Below are positions 15,809 through 24,642 of a stretch of 51,833 nt of DNA, in pieces; position 1 is the stretch's first letter; each line of letters starts with the position of its first letter. The notes beneath the pieces were generated by a model, which saw nothing but the letters and a program-made list of their open reading frames with translations, searched no databases and was not told where the DNA came from. Origin of the DNA: Collinsella sp. Its GTDB lineage: Bacteria; Actinomycetota; Coriobacteriia; Coriobacteriales; Coriobacteriaceae. The position numbers were made by a program, and so were the translations under genes. Location of the stretch: the NCBI GenBank assembly GCA_019419545.1, contig DXZT01000008.1, positions 1 to 51,833 on the forward strand, given 5' to 3'.

Positions 15809-16720
15809 ATGAACAACGGACTGTTTACATACTTAGCAGCATTACTGTTGTTTGGCTCTAACGGCATCATCGCCGCAGCTATCGCACTGCCGAGCTCCGA
15901 TATCGTGCTGCTGCGCACTTTTCTGGGAGCCCTCTCGCTTATAACCATCCTCGCCACTACCCAACACCATAAGTTGCAGGCGCCATCTCGTCCCCGCGAA
16001 GCCGCGGCCCTCCTCCTCTCGGGAGCTGCGCTGGGCGCCAGCTGGATTTTTCTGTTCCGCGCCTACCAGACGATCGGCGTCGGCGTATCCTCGCTGCTGT
16101 ACTACTGCGGCCCCATCATTGTCATGGCGCTCTCCCCGCTCATCTTTGGCGAAAAGCTGACCGGCGGCAAAATCGCCGGCTTTGTCGCCGTCGCCTGCGG
16201 TGCTTTTCTCATTGCAGCGCAAGGTCTAGGCGGCAATATGCCCATTGCGGGCATCGTCTGTGGAATCGCCTCGGCCTTCTGCTATGCATTGATGGTCATC
16301 GCTAGCAAGGGTGCGCCGCACATCGAGGGCCTCGAGAACTCCACGCTCCAGGTGTGCGCCGCCTTTGTGACCGCACTGGTCCTCACGCTCATCACGCAGG
16401 GCGCTCCCTCATTCCTGTCCGCCGGTATCGCCGCCAGTATTGATTGGCGCGCCGTCGCTATGCTCGGCGTCGTCAACACCGGCATCGGTTGCCTGCTCTA
16501 CTTTAGCGCCGTCGCCAAGCTGCCCGTCCAGACCGTCGCTGTCGTCGGCTACCTCGAGCCGCTTTCGGCGGTCGTGTTCTCGGCCGCCCTTTTGGGTGAA
16601 GCCATAACACCGGTCCGCCTGATGGGCGCCGCGCTTATCATCGGCGGCGCGATTTTTTGCGAACTCGCCGGCAAACGCGCAAACGCCAAGGCTGGCATCG
16701 CCCAGACAGCACGTGCTTAA
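15809..16720 (+). CDS. EamA/DMT-superfamily transporter (303 aa)
   Basis: Ten hydrophobic segments in two EamA repeats are visible: FTYLAALLLFGSNGIIAAAIAL onward, and the second repeat from MPIAGIVCGIASAFCYALMVIASKG. ASWIFLFRAYQTIGVGVSSLLYYCGPIIVMALSPLIFGEKLT is typical of the drug/metabolite transporter family, which exports small metabolites or amino acids. The start is ATG 15809; upstream sequence has GAGGGGATGTCAGCGC. It is divergent from the LysR regulator at 15690, which probably controls it. The substrate cannot be told. Confidence 0.9.
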   Translation: MNNGLFTYLAALLLFGSNGIIAAAIALPSSDIVLLRTFLGALSLITILATTQHHKLQAPSRPREAAALLLSGAALGASWIFLFRAYQTIGVGVSSLLYYCGPIIVMALSPLIFGEKLTGGKIAGFVAVACGAFLIAAQGLGGNMPIAGIVCGIASAFCYALMVIASKGAPHIEGLENSTLQVCAAFVTALVLTLITQGAPSFLSAGIAASIDWRAVAMLGVVNTGIGCLLYFSAVAKLPVQTVAVVGYLEPLSAVVFSAALLGEAITPVRLMGAALIIGGAIFCELAGKRANAKAGIAQTARA

Positions 16721-16753
16721 AAGCCCTGCTTTGAAATGCTACCTGCATAGATA

Positions 16754-16777
16754 AATAATCCCCAGCTGAGGATTATT
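16754..16777 (+). terminator. Possible terminator after the EamA gene
   Basis: AATAATCC and GGATTATT pair over the 8-base loop CCAGCTGA, followed by GTCTAAAATAA. The stem is AT-rich and lacks a T-run, so it may also be part of the kup leader. Confidence 0.4.
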
Positions 16778-16876
16778 GTCTAAAATAACCCGATGTGCCA
16801 AACTGCTCTTGTATGTATAAAGACGGCATAAAGTTTTTTGTCCTAGACAGATAACCGGATGTCTAAGGGAGTCCTC

Positions 16877-19105
16877 GTGGCACACAACAAACTGGAGGCA
16901 AACCTCCAAGACCAGCGCGGGCAAGGCGGGCACGGAGCCATCCCCCTCTCCGCTGGCATGCTGCTCGTAACGCTCGGCGTCGTCTATGGCGACATCGGCA
17001 CGAGCCCCATGTACACCATGAAATCAATCGTCGCCAACAACGGCGGCATCGGTACCGTCAGCGAGGACATGATCCTGGGCGCGCTTTCGCTCGTCATCTG
17101 GACCATGACGCTCGTGACCACGGTCAAGTACGTGGTAATCGCCATGAAGGCCGACAACCACAACGAAGGCGGCATCTTCGCCCTGTTCAGTCTCGTGCGC
17201 AAGGTGGCGCCATGGCTGATTCTCCCCGCCATGATCGGCGGCGCGGCGCTGCTCGCTGACGGCATCCTCACCCCCGCCGTCACGGTTACCACGGCCATCG
17301 AGGGCTTGCGCACTATCGAGTGGGGCCATGCGCTTTTGGGTGACGGCCAGACCAACGTAATCATCATCACCATCATCATTATCTGCGGCCTGTTTGCCAT
17401 GCAGCGCGCCGGCACCTCGTCAATCGGCAAGCTGTTCGGCCCGCTTATGACGCTGTGGTTCCTGTTCTTGGCTGGCGCCGGCCTGTTCAACATGCTCGGC
17501 AACTTGTCCATCCTGCGCGCGCTCAACCCCATCCGTGGCATCATGTTCCTGTTCTCGCCCATCAACCACTCGGGTATTATGGTGCTCGGCTTCGTCTTCC
17601 TGTCGACGACCGGCGCCGAGGCGCTCTATTCGGACATGGGTCACGTGGGCAAGGCTAACATTTACGCATCCTGGCCGTTCGTAAAGGCGGCCCTCATCCT
17701 TAACTATCTGGGTCAGGGCGCTTGGCTGCTCGCCAACAATTCCAATCCCCAGATGCTCGCGATGGATATCGTCAACCCGTTCTATATGATGCTTCCCGAG
17801 CCCCTGCGCCCCTTTGCCATCGTGCTTTCGGCCGTGGCGGCCATCATTGCCTCGCAGGCGCTCATCACCGGCTCGTTCTCGCTGGTATCCGAGGCAACGC
17901 GTCTCAACCTTATGCCGCATCTGCGCATCCACTACCCCAGCGACACCAAGGGGCAGCTCTATATTCCGCTCGTCAACAACATCATGTGGGTCGGCTGCAT
18001 CTTCATCGTGCTGCTGTTCCAAAACTCCGAGCGCATGGAGAGCGCCTACGGCCTCGCCATTACCGTGACCATGCTCATGACCACGACGCTTTTGACGAGC
18101 TACATCGCCGGCATCCTCAAGCACAGGCTGGGTGCCTGCGTCTTCGCCCTGCTCTTTGGTGCCATTGAGCTGTGCTTCTTCGCCTCGTGCCTCACCATGT
18201 TCTTTGACGGCGGCTACGTCATGATCTTCCTGGCCGCGCTGCTGTTTGGCCTTATGTATGTGTGGCGCCGCGGCACCGCCATCGAGCGCACGCAGACGAT
18301 CCTGCTGCCCGTCTCCAAGTACATCGATCAGCTCAACCGCCTGCGCAACGACGAGACCTACCCCGTGCTCGCCGACAATCTGGTGTTCCTCACCAACAGC
18401 CCCGATCCGCTCACACTCGACCGCGACGTGCTCTATTCCATCCTGGACAAGCACCCCAAGCGCGCCAAGGCATATTGGTTCATCAACGTGCACGTTACCG
18501 ACGAACCCTATACGCACGAGTATTCCGTCGAGACCTTTGGCACGGACTTTTTGTTCCGCGTGCGCCTGGACCTGGGCTTTAAGGTCAACCAGCGCGTCAA
18601 CGCCTATCTGCGTCAGATCGTCGGCGACTTGATGGCATCGGGCGAGCTGCCGCCGCAACATCACACCTACTCCATCTACGAGACGCGCGGCAACGTAGGT
18701 GACTTCCGCTTTTGCATGCTGCGCAAGATGCTTGCCCCCGAAACGGACATCAACCGCAATGACCACCGCGTGATGGCCATCAAGTACGCCGTCCGCCGCG
18801 CCTGCGGAAGCCCGGCACGCTGGTACGGTCTCGAGAACTCGGCCATCATCATTGAGTACGTACCGCTGTTTGCCCGCATGCGCCCGGCAGTCAAACTCGT
18901 GCGCACCCAGGTGCCGCTCGAAGTTCAGATCGAGGAAGCCGAGGAAATGGAAGTCGACATCTTCTCGGACGACTTGGTCAACGGCAACGAGGCCGGTAGA
19001 AACATGAACGTCGATCCCACCGAGCTGCTCGAGAGCGTCGCCGATACGCCCGAACAGCAACTCGACGGACTCGAGAGCGCCCAGTTCAACGACGCCAACT
19101 TCTAA
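16877..19105 (+). CDS. kup: Kup low-affinity potassium transporter (742 aa)
   Basis: Potassium uptake permease of the KUP/HAK family. The first membrane segment contains the hallmark LVTLGVVYGDIGTSPMYTMKSIV, and about 12 membrane helices run to residue 480. A long cytoplasmic C-terminal domain follows (VLYSILDKHPKRAKAYWFINVHVTDEPYTHEY), ending in an acidic tail. The start is the GTG at 16877 with AAGGGA 7 bases upstream; an ATG at 16859 overlaps that site. The gene is monocistronic with a strong terminator after it. The 138-bp leader shows no riboswitch that I can recognise. Confidence 0.95.
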   Translation: MAHNKLEANLQDQRGQGGHGAIPLSAGMLLVTLGVVYGDIGTSPMYTMKSIVANNGGIGTVSEDMILGALSLVIWTMTLVTTVKYVVIAMKADNHNEGGIFALFSLVRKVAPWLILPAMIGGAALLADGILTPAVTVTTAIEGLRTIEWGHALLGDGQTNVIIITIIIICGLFAMQRAGTSSIGKLFGPLMTLWFLFLAGAGLFNMLGNLSILRALNPIRGIMFLFSPINHSGIMVLGFVFLSTTGAEALYSDMGHVGKANIYASWPFVKAALILNYLGQGAWLLANNSNPQMLAMDIVNPFYMMLPEPLRPFAIVLSAVAAIIASQALITGSFSLVSEATRLNLMPHLRIHYPSDTKGQLYIPLVNNIMWVGCIFIVLLFQNSERMESAYGLAITVTMLMTTTLLTSYIAGILKHRLGACVFALLFGAIELCFFASCLTMFFDGGYVMIFLAALLFGLMYVWRRGTAIERTQTILLPVSKYIDQLNRLRNDETYPVLADNLVFLTNSPDPLTLDRDVLYSILDKHPKRAKAYWFINVHVTDEPYTHEYSVETFGTDFLFRVRLDLGFKVNQRVNAYLRQIVGDLMASGELPPQHHTYSIYETRGNVGDFRFCMLRKMLAPETDINRNDHRVMAIKYAVRRACGSPARWYGLENSAIIIEYVPLFARMRPAVKLVRTQVPLEVQIEEAEEMEVDIFSDDLVNGNEAGRNMNVDPTELLESVADTPEQQLDGLESAQFNDANF

Positions 19106-19126
19106 CACGCCACCAGCCATTGACGA

Positions 19127-19165
19127 CAACGGCCTCGCATCTCATAAGAGGTGCGAGGCCGTTTT
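19127..19165. terminator. Bidirectional terminator between kup and the bile salt hydrolase
   Basis: AACGGCCTCGCA pairs with TGCGAGGCCGTT over a 12-base loop, followed by TTA. It lies between two convergent genes and can serve both. Confidence 0.85.
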
Positions 19166-19186
19166 ATGTCGCAACGGACCAGTGAG

Positions 19187-20152
19187 CTACGAACGACGCG
19201 GCTCGGGAACCACGAGCCTATCGGGGCTCGCGCCCTCGGCATCCATCAGGCTCACGTAGCGAATCGACGGATCCCCATACATCGCGTAGTAATAATTGCC
19301 CGTGCGCGCGCTAAAGCATCCGGTGTAGATAGTCTTCTCGAACTTGCCATCGCCCATCCTGGACGCTCCCTCGATCATCACCACGCCCTCGAGCGAGCGG
19401 AACATGCGAACGACGTTTTCGGTCTCGCTCTCCTTTTGCGGGTAATTGGCATTGAGGTACGCCGCCTTTACAAAACGGCTCGGCGAATAGCAATCACCCG
19501 GAATGCCGCGCATGCCGGCACCGGCTCCATAGGGCTTAAGCTCGGCGCCACGCCACGTCGCCATTTGCGGAAAATCGCTTGTGGCGGTGATATAGGTGCG
19601 TAGGTTTTCCATATGCCACGGGAAGGTCGGCTGATTGGCAAGGGTGTCGACCGGATCGTCGTATACATGCAGGCCGTCAGCCATCATCTCGACCACGATG
19701 CTGCGCTGGCTGTCGCCGATAATCCAATGGAGCAGTGACACGCCCAGCCCCTCTCCGGCAGATTTGGCGACAATCACCGTATCGCGCAGCGCGGCCTCGA
19801 CCTCATCGACCGTCGAGAACGTCGCTGCCACCCACAGGGGAAACTCATAGGCCGCGATATTGTTCTTGCCGTCGACAGGGCCATCGGCATACTCGGCATA
19901 GCCGGGGAAGTTGAGCCCCGCCACAGCCAGACCCGCATCGTTACCGCAGTCGAAAAACATAGGGTAGTTCTCGTAATCGATGCACATGCCGATTACCGCG
20001 TGCGCCGCCGACGCATCGTCGATAAACGAATACGGAATGTGAAACCCGCGCGGCATCACGCGAACCTGTTGGCCGTAGTCAAAGCTCCAGTCGAGGTTGC
20101 GGCCTAGATACATGTGACCAGAATTATCGGTAAATCGAATGCTCGTACACAT
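19187..20152 (-). CDS. bsh: Bile salt hydrolase / choloylglycine hydrolase (321 aa)
   Basis: Ntn-hydrolase that removes glycine or taurine from conjugated bile acids. The chain starts Met-Cys-Thr-Ser, so after Met removal Cys2 is the N-terminal nucleophile. Arg18 and Asp21 are in YLGRNLDWSF, GLAVAGLNFPGYAEY is the conserved Asn-containing loop, and PGDCYSPSRFVKAAYL carries the conserved Arg. No signal peptide is present, so the enzyme is intracellular as usual. The start at 20152 is fixed by AGGAGG ahead and by the need for Cys at position 2; the frame extends upstream to 20230 without meaning. Penicillin V acylase is the only close alternative. It is a single gene, consistent with a gut niche. 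Confidence 0.92.
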   Translation of the reverse strand: MCTSIRFTDNSGHMYLGRNLDWSFDYGQQVRVMPRGFHIPYSFIDDASAAHAVIGMCIDYENYPMFFDCGNDAGLAVAGLNFPGYAEYADGPVDGKNNIAAYEFPLWVAATFSTVDEVEAALRDTVIVAKSAGEGLGVSLLHWIIGDSQRSIVVEMMADGLHVYDDPVDTLANQPTFPWHMENLRTYITATSDFPQMATWRGAELKPYGAGAGMRGIPGDCYSPSRFVKAAYLNANYPQKESETENVVRMFRSLEGVVMIEGASRMGDGKFEKTIYTGCFSARTGNYYYAMYGDPSIRYVSLMDAEGASPDRLVVPEPRRS

Positions 20153-20216
20153 AGCGCCTCCTAGCTTTACGTTCCTGCTAAGGTTATTGTCTCCAAACAA
20201 AAAAGGCGCTAAACAC

Positions 20217-20253
20217 AAAAGCCCGGACATGACAACAATGTCACGCCCGGGCT
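20217..20253 (-). terminator. Terminator after the deformylase-like gene
   Basis: On the minus strand, AGCCCGGGCGTGAC pairs with GTCATGTCCGGGCT (G-T pairs allowed) and is followed by TTTTGTGTTT. It separates the deformylase-like gene from the bile salt hydrolase. Confidence 0.75.
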
Positions 20254-20290
20254 ATTCAAGCAGGATAAACTCAACCAAGTTAACCCCGCA

Positions 20291-20404
20291 GGTCGTCTAA
20301 GGGGTCAAAGTGCCGCAGATTGCCACGAAAGAGGAGCGAAGCGTACTTAAGGTACGCGAGCGACGATTGAGCGGCAAGGTGCGGTGCTTTGATCCCCTTA
20401 GACC
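20291..20404. repeat. Long imperfect palindrome with central GCGTACTTAAGGTACGC
   Basis: The outer arms (GTCTAAGGGGTCAAAG on the left, CTTTGATCCCCTTAGAC on the right) pair with a single bulge; a second arm, GCCGCA/TGCGG, follows; and GCGTACTTAAGGTACGC lies at the centre between GAGGAGCGAA and GAGCGACG. The TAA stop codon of the deformylase-like gene is inside the right arm (20398-20400). It looks like an intergenic repeat unit. Confidence 0.75.
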
Positions 20405-20817
20405 AACTTGCCGAGGCAGTGGTCGATCATATGCTGGATCATCTGTGCCTCGAAGCCGACGAAGTCCTGCTTGCGCTCGCGCATCTTGCCGTCGACGATC
20501 ACGTCATAAGCGACCTTGCACTTGATATAGCGCGTGGACTTGGTGACCTCCTCGTGCGTCAGGCAGCTCTCCTCCATCTTGCTGGCGCCCAAGCCAAACA
20601 CCAGACGGGGGTTATAGAGCACGTGGGGCTCGCCGGCATCGTCCAGGTAGACGCAAACCTTCTTGGTAACGCCAATCTGGTTAGCGGCCAAGCAGCCGGC
20701 ATCGTCGAGCGACTTGATGGTATCGATCAGGTCCTGAGCAACCGACTCGTCCTCGACGGTCGCAACCTCGCAACGCTGGGACAGGATAGCCTCGTCGTGG
20801 CAAAGCTCTTTAATCAT
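20398..20817 (-). CDS. Peptide deformylase-like protein with altered active site (139 aa)
   Basis: Homologous to peptide deformylase along its whole length: GCLAANQIGV (motif 1, Gln kept), EESCLTHEE (motif 2, Cys kept but the usual EGCLS changed to ESCLT), and QHMIDHCLGKLV (motif 3). Both metal-ligand His remain in motif 3, but the catalytic Glu of HExDH is Met. It could therefore bind metal yet be poor or dead as a deformylase, or act on another substrate. The start at 20817 has GGAGGAA 5 bases ahead; ATG 20829 is an alternative. It complements the intact copy at 12540. Its stop codon lies inside a palindromic repeat. Confidence 0.75.
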   Translation of the reverse strand: MIKELCHDEAILSQRCEVATVEDESVAQDLIDTIKSLDDAGCLAANQIGVTKKVCVYLDDAGEPHVLYNPRLVFGLGASKMEESCLTHEEVTKSTRYIKCKVAYDVIVDGKMRERKQDFVGFEAQMIQHMIDHCLGKLV

Positions 20818-21010
20818 ACGTTCCTCCATAGGGGTCGTTGTAACCGCTTAAGTATACGGTACCCACACATTTTCATGCGAAAAATACCGTCCGTCTGCTA
20901 CAAAGCGCCGAACATCAACATGCGAGGAACAACAGCGTCGTAAAGGGGCTATAGTGGGTGAGTTCGTGTCAATCGGCCTAAACTCGGGGCCGAGCAAGGA
21001 AAGGGTATGC

Positions 21011-22321
21011 ATGGACGAACTATTTCACGTCAGCGAGCGCAAGTCCACAATCGGGACCGAACTCCGCGCTGGACTGACAACATTCCTGGCGATGGCCTAC
21101 ATCATCGCCGTCAACCCCGCGGTGCTCTCGGGCGCTGGCATCGATGCGGGAGCGCTCGCCTGCGCCACCTGCCTGGGCGCCGGCATCATGACCATCTGCA
21201 TGGGCATCTTCGCCAACCGCCCGCTCGCCTGCGCGTCGGGCTTAGGCGTCAACGCGATGATCGCTGGAATCACCACCACCGTCTGCGGCGGTGACTGGCA
21301 CGTGGCCATGAGCGTCATCTTCCTCGAGGGTATCGTCATCTTGCTGCTCGTGCTTTGTGGCCTGCGCGAGGCCATCATGGACGCCATCCCGGTTGTCCTG
21401 CGTCACGCCATCTCGGTGGGTCTGGGCCTGTTCATCGCCATGATTGGCCTGTGCGATGCCGGCATTATCACCGCTGGCGCCGGTACACTCGTCGGTCTGG
21501 GCGACATCACCTCCCCCACCTTCATCGTCGGCATCATCTCCATCCTGGTGACAGTCGCCCTCGCCTGCCGCAACGTCCCCGGCTCGCTGCTCATCGGCAT
21601 CGTCGTCGCCGTCATCGCCGGTATCCCCCTAGGTGTGACCCATGCTCCGACCGGTATCATCGCCCCGCTCGACTTCTCGAGCATCGGTGGCCCCATCGCC
21701 GACGCCGGCGGCGTGCCCGCCATCGTCAAGGTCCTTACCGACCCCACGCTCCTCGTCATCTCGTTCTCGCTGCTCATGAGTGACTTCTTCGACACCATGG
21801 GCACCGCGATGGCCGTGGCCAAGCAGGGCGAGTTCCTCACCGACGACGGCAACGTCGAGAATATCAAGGAGATCCTGATCGTCGACTCCGCCGCCGCTGC
21901 TGTGGGCGGTTTCATGGGCGTCTCCTCCATCACCACCTTCGTCGAGTCCACTTCCGGCGCCGCCGACGGTGGCCGCACGGGCCTCACCTCCGTCACCACC
22001 GGCGTGCTGTTCATTCTCGCCGCGTTCTTCTCCCCCATCGTCACCATCGTTTCCAGCGCCGCCACCTGCGGTGCTCTGGTCTACGTCGGCTACCTCATGA
22101 TGAGCGAAGCCTCCGAGATCGACTGGTCCGACGTGTCGCAGGGTTTCCCGGCGTTCATGATCGTCGCCGGCGTGCCCTTCACCTACTCCATCTCTGCCGG
22201 CATTGGCCTGGGCTTTATCGCCTACGTGATCGTCGCGCTCTTTAAGGGCGAGGCCTCCAAGATCAAGCCGCTCATGTGGATCGCAGCCCTTGCCTTCCTC
22301 GTCTACTTCTTCGTGGCGTAA
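21011..22321 (+). CDS. AzgA-type adenine/guanine/hypoxanthine permease (436 aa)
   Basis: Nucleobase:proton symporter of the AzgA group (NCS2/NAT-related). The conserved opening TELRAGLTTFLAMAYIIAVNPAVLS, then GLGVNAM, LLMSDFFDTMGTAMAVAKQGEFL and SSITTFVESTSGAADGGRTGLTSV are diagnostic. There are about 12 to 14 hydrophobic segments. The start at 21011 follows AAGGAAAGGG; the longer frame from 20954 carries no family sequence. I looked for a purine riboswitch upstream and do not see its core. A clear terminator follows. Together with the UraA-type permease it gives the cell uptake of several nucleobases. Confidence 0.93.
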   Translation: MDELFHVSERKSTIGTELRAGLTTFLAMAYIIAVNPAVLSGAGIDAGALACATCLGAGIMTICMGIFANRPLACASGLGVNAMIAGITTTVCGGDWHVAMSVIFLEGIVILLLVLCGLREAIMDAIPVVLRHAISVGLGLFIAMIGLCDAGIITAGAGTLVGLGDITSPTFIVGIISILVTVALACRNVPGSLLIGIVVAVIAGIPLGVTHAPTGIIAPLDFSSIGGPIADAGGVPAIVKVLTDPTLLVISFSLLMSDFFDTMGTAMAVAKQGEFLTDDGNVENIKEILIVDSAAAAVGGFMGVSSITTFVESTSGAADGGRTGLTSVTTGVLFILAAFFSPIVTIVSSAATCGALVYVGYLMMSEASEIDWSDVSQGFPAFMIVAGVPFTYSISAGIGLGFIAYVIVALFKGEASKIKPLMWIAALAFLVYFFVA

Positions 22322-22348
22322 CGGCATAGTCTGCTAAAGCAGAACATC

Positions 22349-22390
22349 AAGGCGCGGAGTCGCATCGAGCGGCTCCGCGCCTTTCTTTTA
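22349..22390 (+). terminator. Terminator after the AzgA-type permease
   Basis: AAGGCGCGGAGTCGC pairs with GCGGCTCCGCGCCTT (one G-T or mismatch) over ATCGA, then TCTTTTA. It is 28 bp past the stop codon. Confidence 0.88.
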
Positions 22391-22410
22391 GCGTCTGCCC
22401 CCGCGCCAGC

Positions 22411-23124
22411 GTGCGACAATTGAGGCTGTCAATATCACAACACCGAGAGAAGCCTGCCTTGGAAGCGCATCATAAGCAGATAACCGTTTACTCAGAGTGT
22501 GCGGAAGGCGCGCCCGTCATCTACCTCCCCGTGGTTATGGGCGACGGTAGTGAAGCCTACGAGCGCTGCCGAGAGCTCGACTGCCCGCCATTCACCCTTG
22601 TCGCCATTGGAGGGCTCGATTGGAATCGCGAGCTTAGCCCCTGGGAATGTGAGGGAACTATACGAGATGCCGAGCCCTTTGGTGGACAGGCTGCTGGTTT
22701 TCTTGACGAGTTGTTGAAGCAGATAATCCCAGAGGCCGAATCATCACTTCCCTGCCCGCCCACCTGGCGCGGCATTGCCGGCTACTCGTTGGCGGGTCTT
22801 TTTTCACTGTGGGCACTTTGGCAAACAGATGTCTTTGAGCGCGCGGCAAGTGCATCGGGGTCGCTGTGGTTCCCCGGCTTTATCGACTACGCGCGCGAGT
22901 GCACGATGACAGCCACGCCCGACGCCGCCTATCTGTCGCTCGGTAAAAAGGAAACCAAGACGCCCAACCGCATGATGCGGCACGTACTCGACGATACGCG
23001 TGCGATGGAAGAGCTGTTTATCGAGCGCGACATTCCAACAACACTGGAGCTCAACCCCGGCAATCACTTTGCCCAAACTGACCTGCGCATGGCGCGCGGC
23101 ATCCACTGGATACTGACGCATTAA
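22411..23124 (+). CDS. Alpha/beta hydrolase, putative esterase (237 aa)
   Basis: An esterase of the type that includes enterochelin/siderophore esterase and EstD-like enzymes. GIAGYSLAGLFSLWAL contains the GxSxG nucleophile elbow, and NPGNHFAQTDLRMARGIHWIL near the end likely carries the catalytic His. AASASGSLWFPGF follows the elbow as in the family. There is no signal peptide, so it acts in the cytoplasm. The start is uncertain: GTG at 22411 is the longest, while TTG at 22459 has AGAGAAG ahead and begins nearer to conserved sequence (221 aa). It lies alone between two permeases and the substrate is unknown. Confidence 0.78.
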   Translation: MRQLRLSISQHREKPALEAHHKQITVYSECAEGAPVIYLPVVMGDGSEAYERCRELDCPPFTLVAIGGLDWNRELSPWECEGTIRDAEPFGGQAAGFLDELLKQIIPEAESSLPCPPTWRGIAGYSLAGLFSLWALWQTDVFERAASASGSLWFPGFIDYARECTMTATPDAAYLSLGKKETKTPNRMMRHVLDDTRAMEELFIERDIPTTLELNPGNHFAQTDLRMARGIHWILTH

Positions 23125-23165
23125 AAATGGCGTCCACGCGTACATACGCATGGACGCCATTTTTA
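23123..23165. terminator. Bidirectional terminator between the esterase and UraA-type permease
   Basis: AAAAATGGCGTCCA pairs perfectly with TGGACGCCATTTTT over a 14-base loop. It has A- and T-tracts on its two sides and lies between convergent genes, overlapping the esterase stop codon. Confidence 0.9.
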
Positions 23166-23184
23166 ATTTGGCTGAACGCAGCTA

Positions 23185-24519
23185 CTATTCAGCAGTCTCC
23201 TCAAGCTCGGAAGTATCGAACTCAAAGTCATTACCGGGCAGGATGGCGTTGAGCACAATGCCCACCAGCGAGCCCACGGCAAGGCCCGAAAGCGAAATCG
23301 TCACGCCGCCCAGCTCCAGCACGATGGCACCGGCGGTACTGTAGGCAATGCCGAGCGAAAGCACGAGCACCAGAGCCGCCACCAGCACGTTGCGGTTGTT
23401 CTGGAAATCAACCTGATTCTCGATGAGGTTACGCACGCCAACGGCGCTGATCATGCCGTAGAGCACGAGCGACACACCGCCGATAACGCACGCCGGCATG
23501 GCGGCAATCACCGCAGCAAACTTGGGGCAGAACGAAAGCACAATGGCGCAGCAGGCGGCAATGCGAATCACACGCGGGTCGAACACGCGCGTAAGCGCAA
23601 GCACGCCGGTGTTCTCGCCATACGTGGTGTTGGCCGGAGCGCCAAAGAGCGACGCCAAGATGGTCGCCAGGCCATCGCCGAGTAGGGTACGGTGCAGACC
23701 GGGATCGGCAATGTAATTGCGTTCGCAGGTAGAGCCAATGGCGGAGATATCGCCAATGTGCTCAATCATGGTCGCAAAGGCCAGCGGCATGATGGTGATG
23801 ATGGCCGTCGTGGCAAGACCGCTATCGAACTGCGGGCCAAAGAGCGCAAACACGGTGTTGCCCCACACGATGGGCAGACCGACCCAGGGGGCGGCTGCGA
23901 CGCCAGAGAAGTCGACCTCGCCCAACGCGGCCGCAACGGCATAGCTCACCACAACGCCCAGCAAAATCGGCACGATCTTGACCATGCCGCGGCCCCAAAT
24001 ATTGCAGACGACGATCACGGCCACAGCGATGACGGCGACAAGCCAGTTGGTCTGGCAGTTGGCAATGGCAGAGCTTGCCAAGATCAGGCCGATGGAAATG
24101 ACGATGGGGCCGGTCACCACCGGCGGGAAGAAACGCATAACGCGCTTGGCGCCAAAGGCACGGAACAGGGCCGCCAGCACCGGATAGAGCAGGCCGGCGC
24201 AGGCTACGCCCAGGCAGGCGTAGGGCAAAAGCTCGGTCTCTCCGTTGGGCGCGATTGCGGCATAACCGGCAATAAAGGCAAACGATGAGCCCAAAAATGC
24301 CGGCACCTTACCGCGCGACAGGAAGTGGAACAGCAGCGTGCCGATGCCGGCGAACAGAAGCGTCGCCGAAACGGAAAGGCCGGTGAGCACGGGCACGAGC
24401 ACCGTGGCTCCGAACATCGCAAACATGTGTTGCAAACCCAACACAAACATGCGCGGGCGGCCGAGCGACGATGCATCGTAGATGGCATCGGTGACGGCGG
24501 GCGTCGAGGATTGGGACAT
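23185..24519 (-). CDS. uraA: Uracil/xanthine permease, UraA family (444 aa)
   Basis: Nucleobase:cation symporter-2. RPRMFVLGLQHMFAMFGATVLVPVLTG is the classical UraA opening, and the substrate region ANTTYGENTGVLALTRVFDPRVIRIAA follows near residue 280. About 14 membrane segments are present. The TTYGEN motif matches uracil-type rather than xanthine-type members, so uracil is the likely substrate. The ATG is preceded by GAAAGGACTTCC. It is a single gene convergent with the esterase. Confidence 0.9.
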   Translation of the reverse strand: MSQSSTPAVTDAIYDASSLGRPRMFVLGLQHMFAMFGATVLVPVLTGLSVSATLLFAGIGTLLFHFLSRGKVPAFLGSSFAFIAGYAAIAPNGETELLPYACLGVACAGLLYPVLAALFRAFGAKRVMRFFPPVVTGPIVISIGLILASSAIANCQTNWLVAVIAVAVIVVCNIWGRGMVKIVPILLGVVVSYAVAAALGEVDFSGVAAAPWVGLPIVWGNTVFALFGPQFDSGLATTAIITIMPLAFATMIEHIGDISAIGSTCERNYIADPGLHRTLLGDGLATILASLFGAPANTTYGENTGVLALTRVFDPRVIRIAACCAIVLSFCPKFAAVIAAMPACVIGGVSLVLYGMISAVGVRNLIENQVDFQNNRNVLVAALVLVLSLGIAYSTAGAIVLELGGVTISLSGLAVGSLVGIVLNAILPGNDFEFDTSELEETAE

Positions 24520-24642
24520 GGAAGTCCTTTCATGATGGAAGGGCGATCAGGCATATCGGATAACCTGCCCGAACGATACGATCCGAACCATTGTACGTGA
24601 TACACCATGTCTCGCGCGCGCCGTCACCTGTGAACGGTAGCG

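Noticed and set aside
16721..16876. Possible cyclic-di-AMP riboswitch before kup
   Set aside because: Only a short AT-rich hairpin is visible; the conserved motif blocks are missing.
17420..19129. 569-codon open frame opposite kup
   Set aside because: Antisense shadow of a GC-rich gene; composition is atypical and the sense gene is certain.
20830..21010. Possible purine riboswitch before the AzgA-type permease
   Set aside because: The conserved purine aptamer core could not be found.
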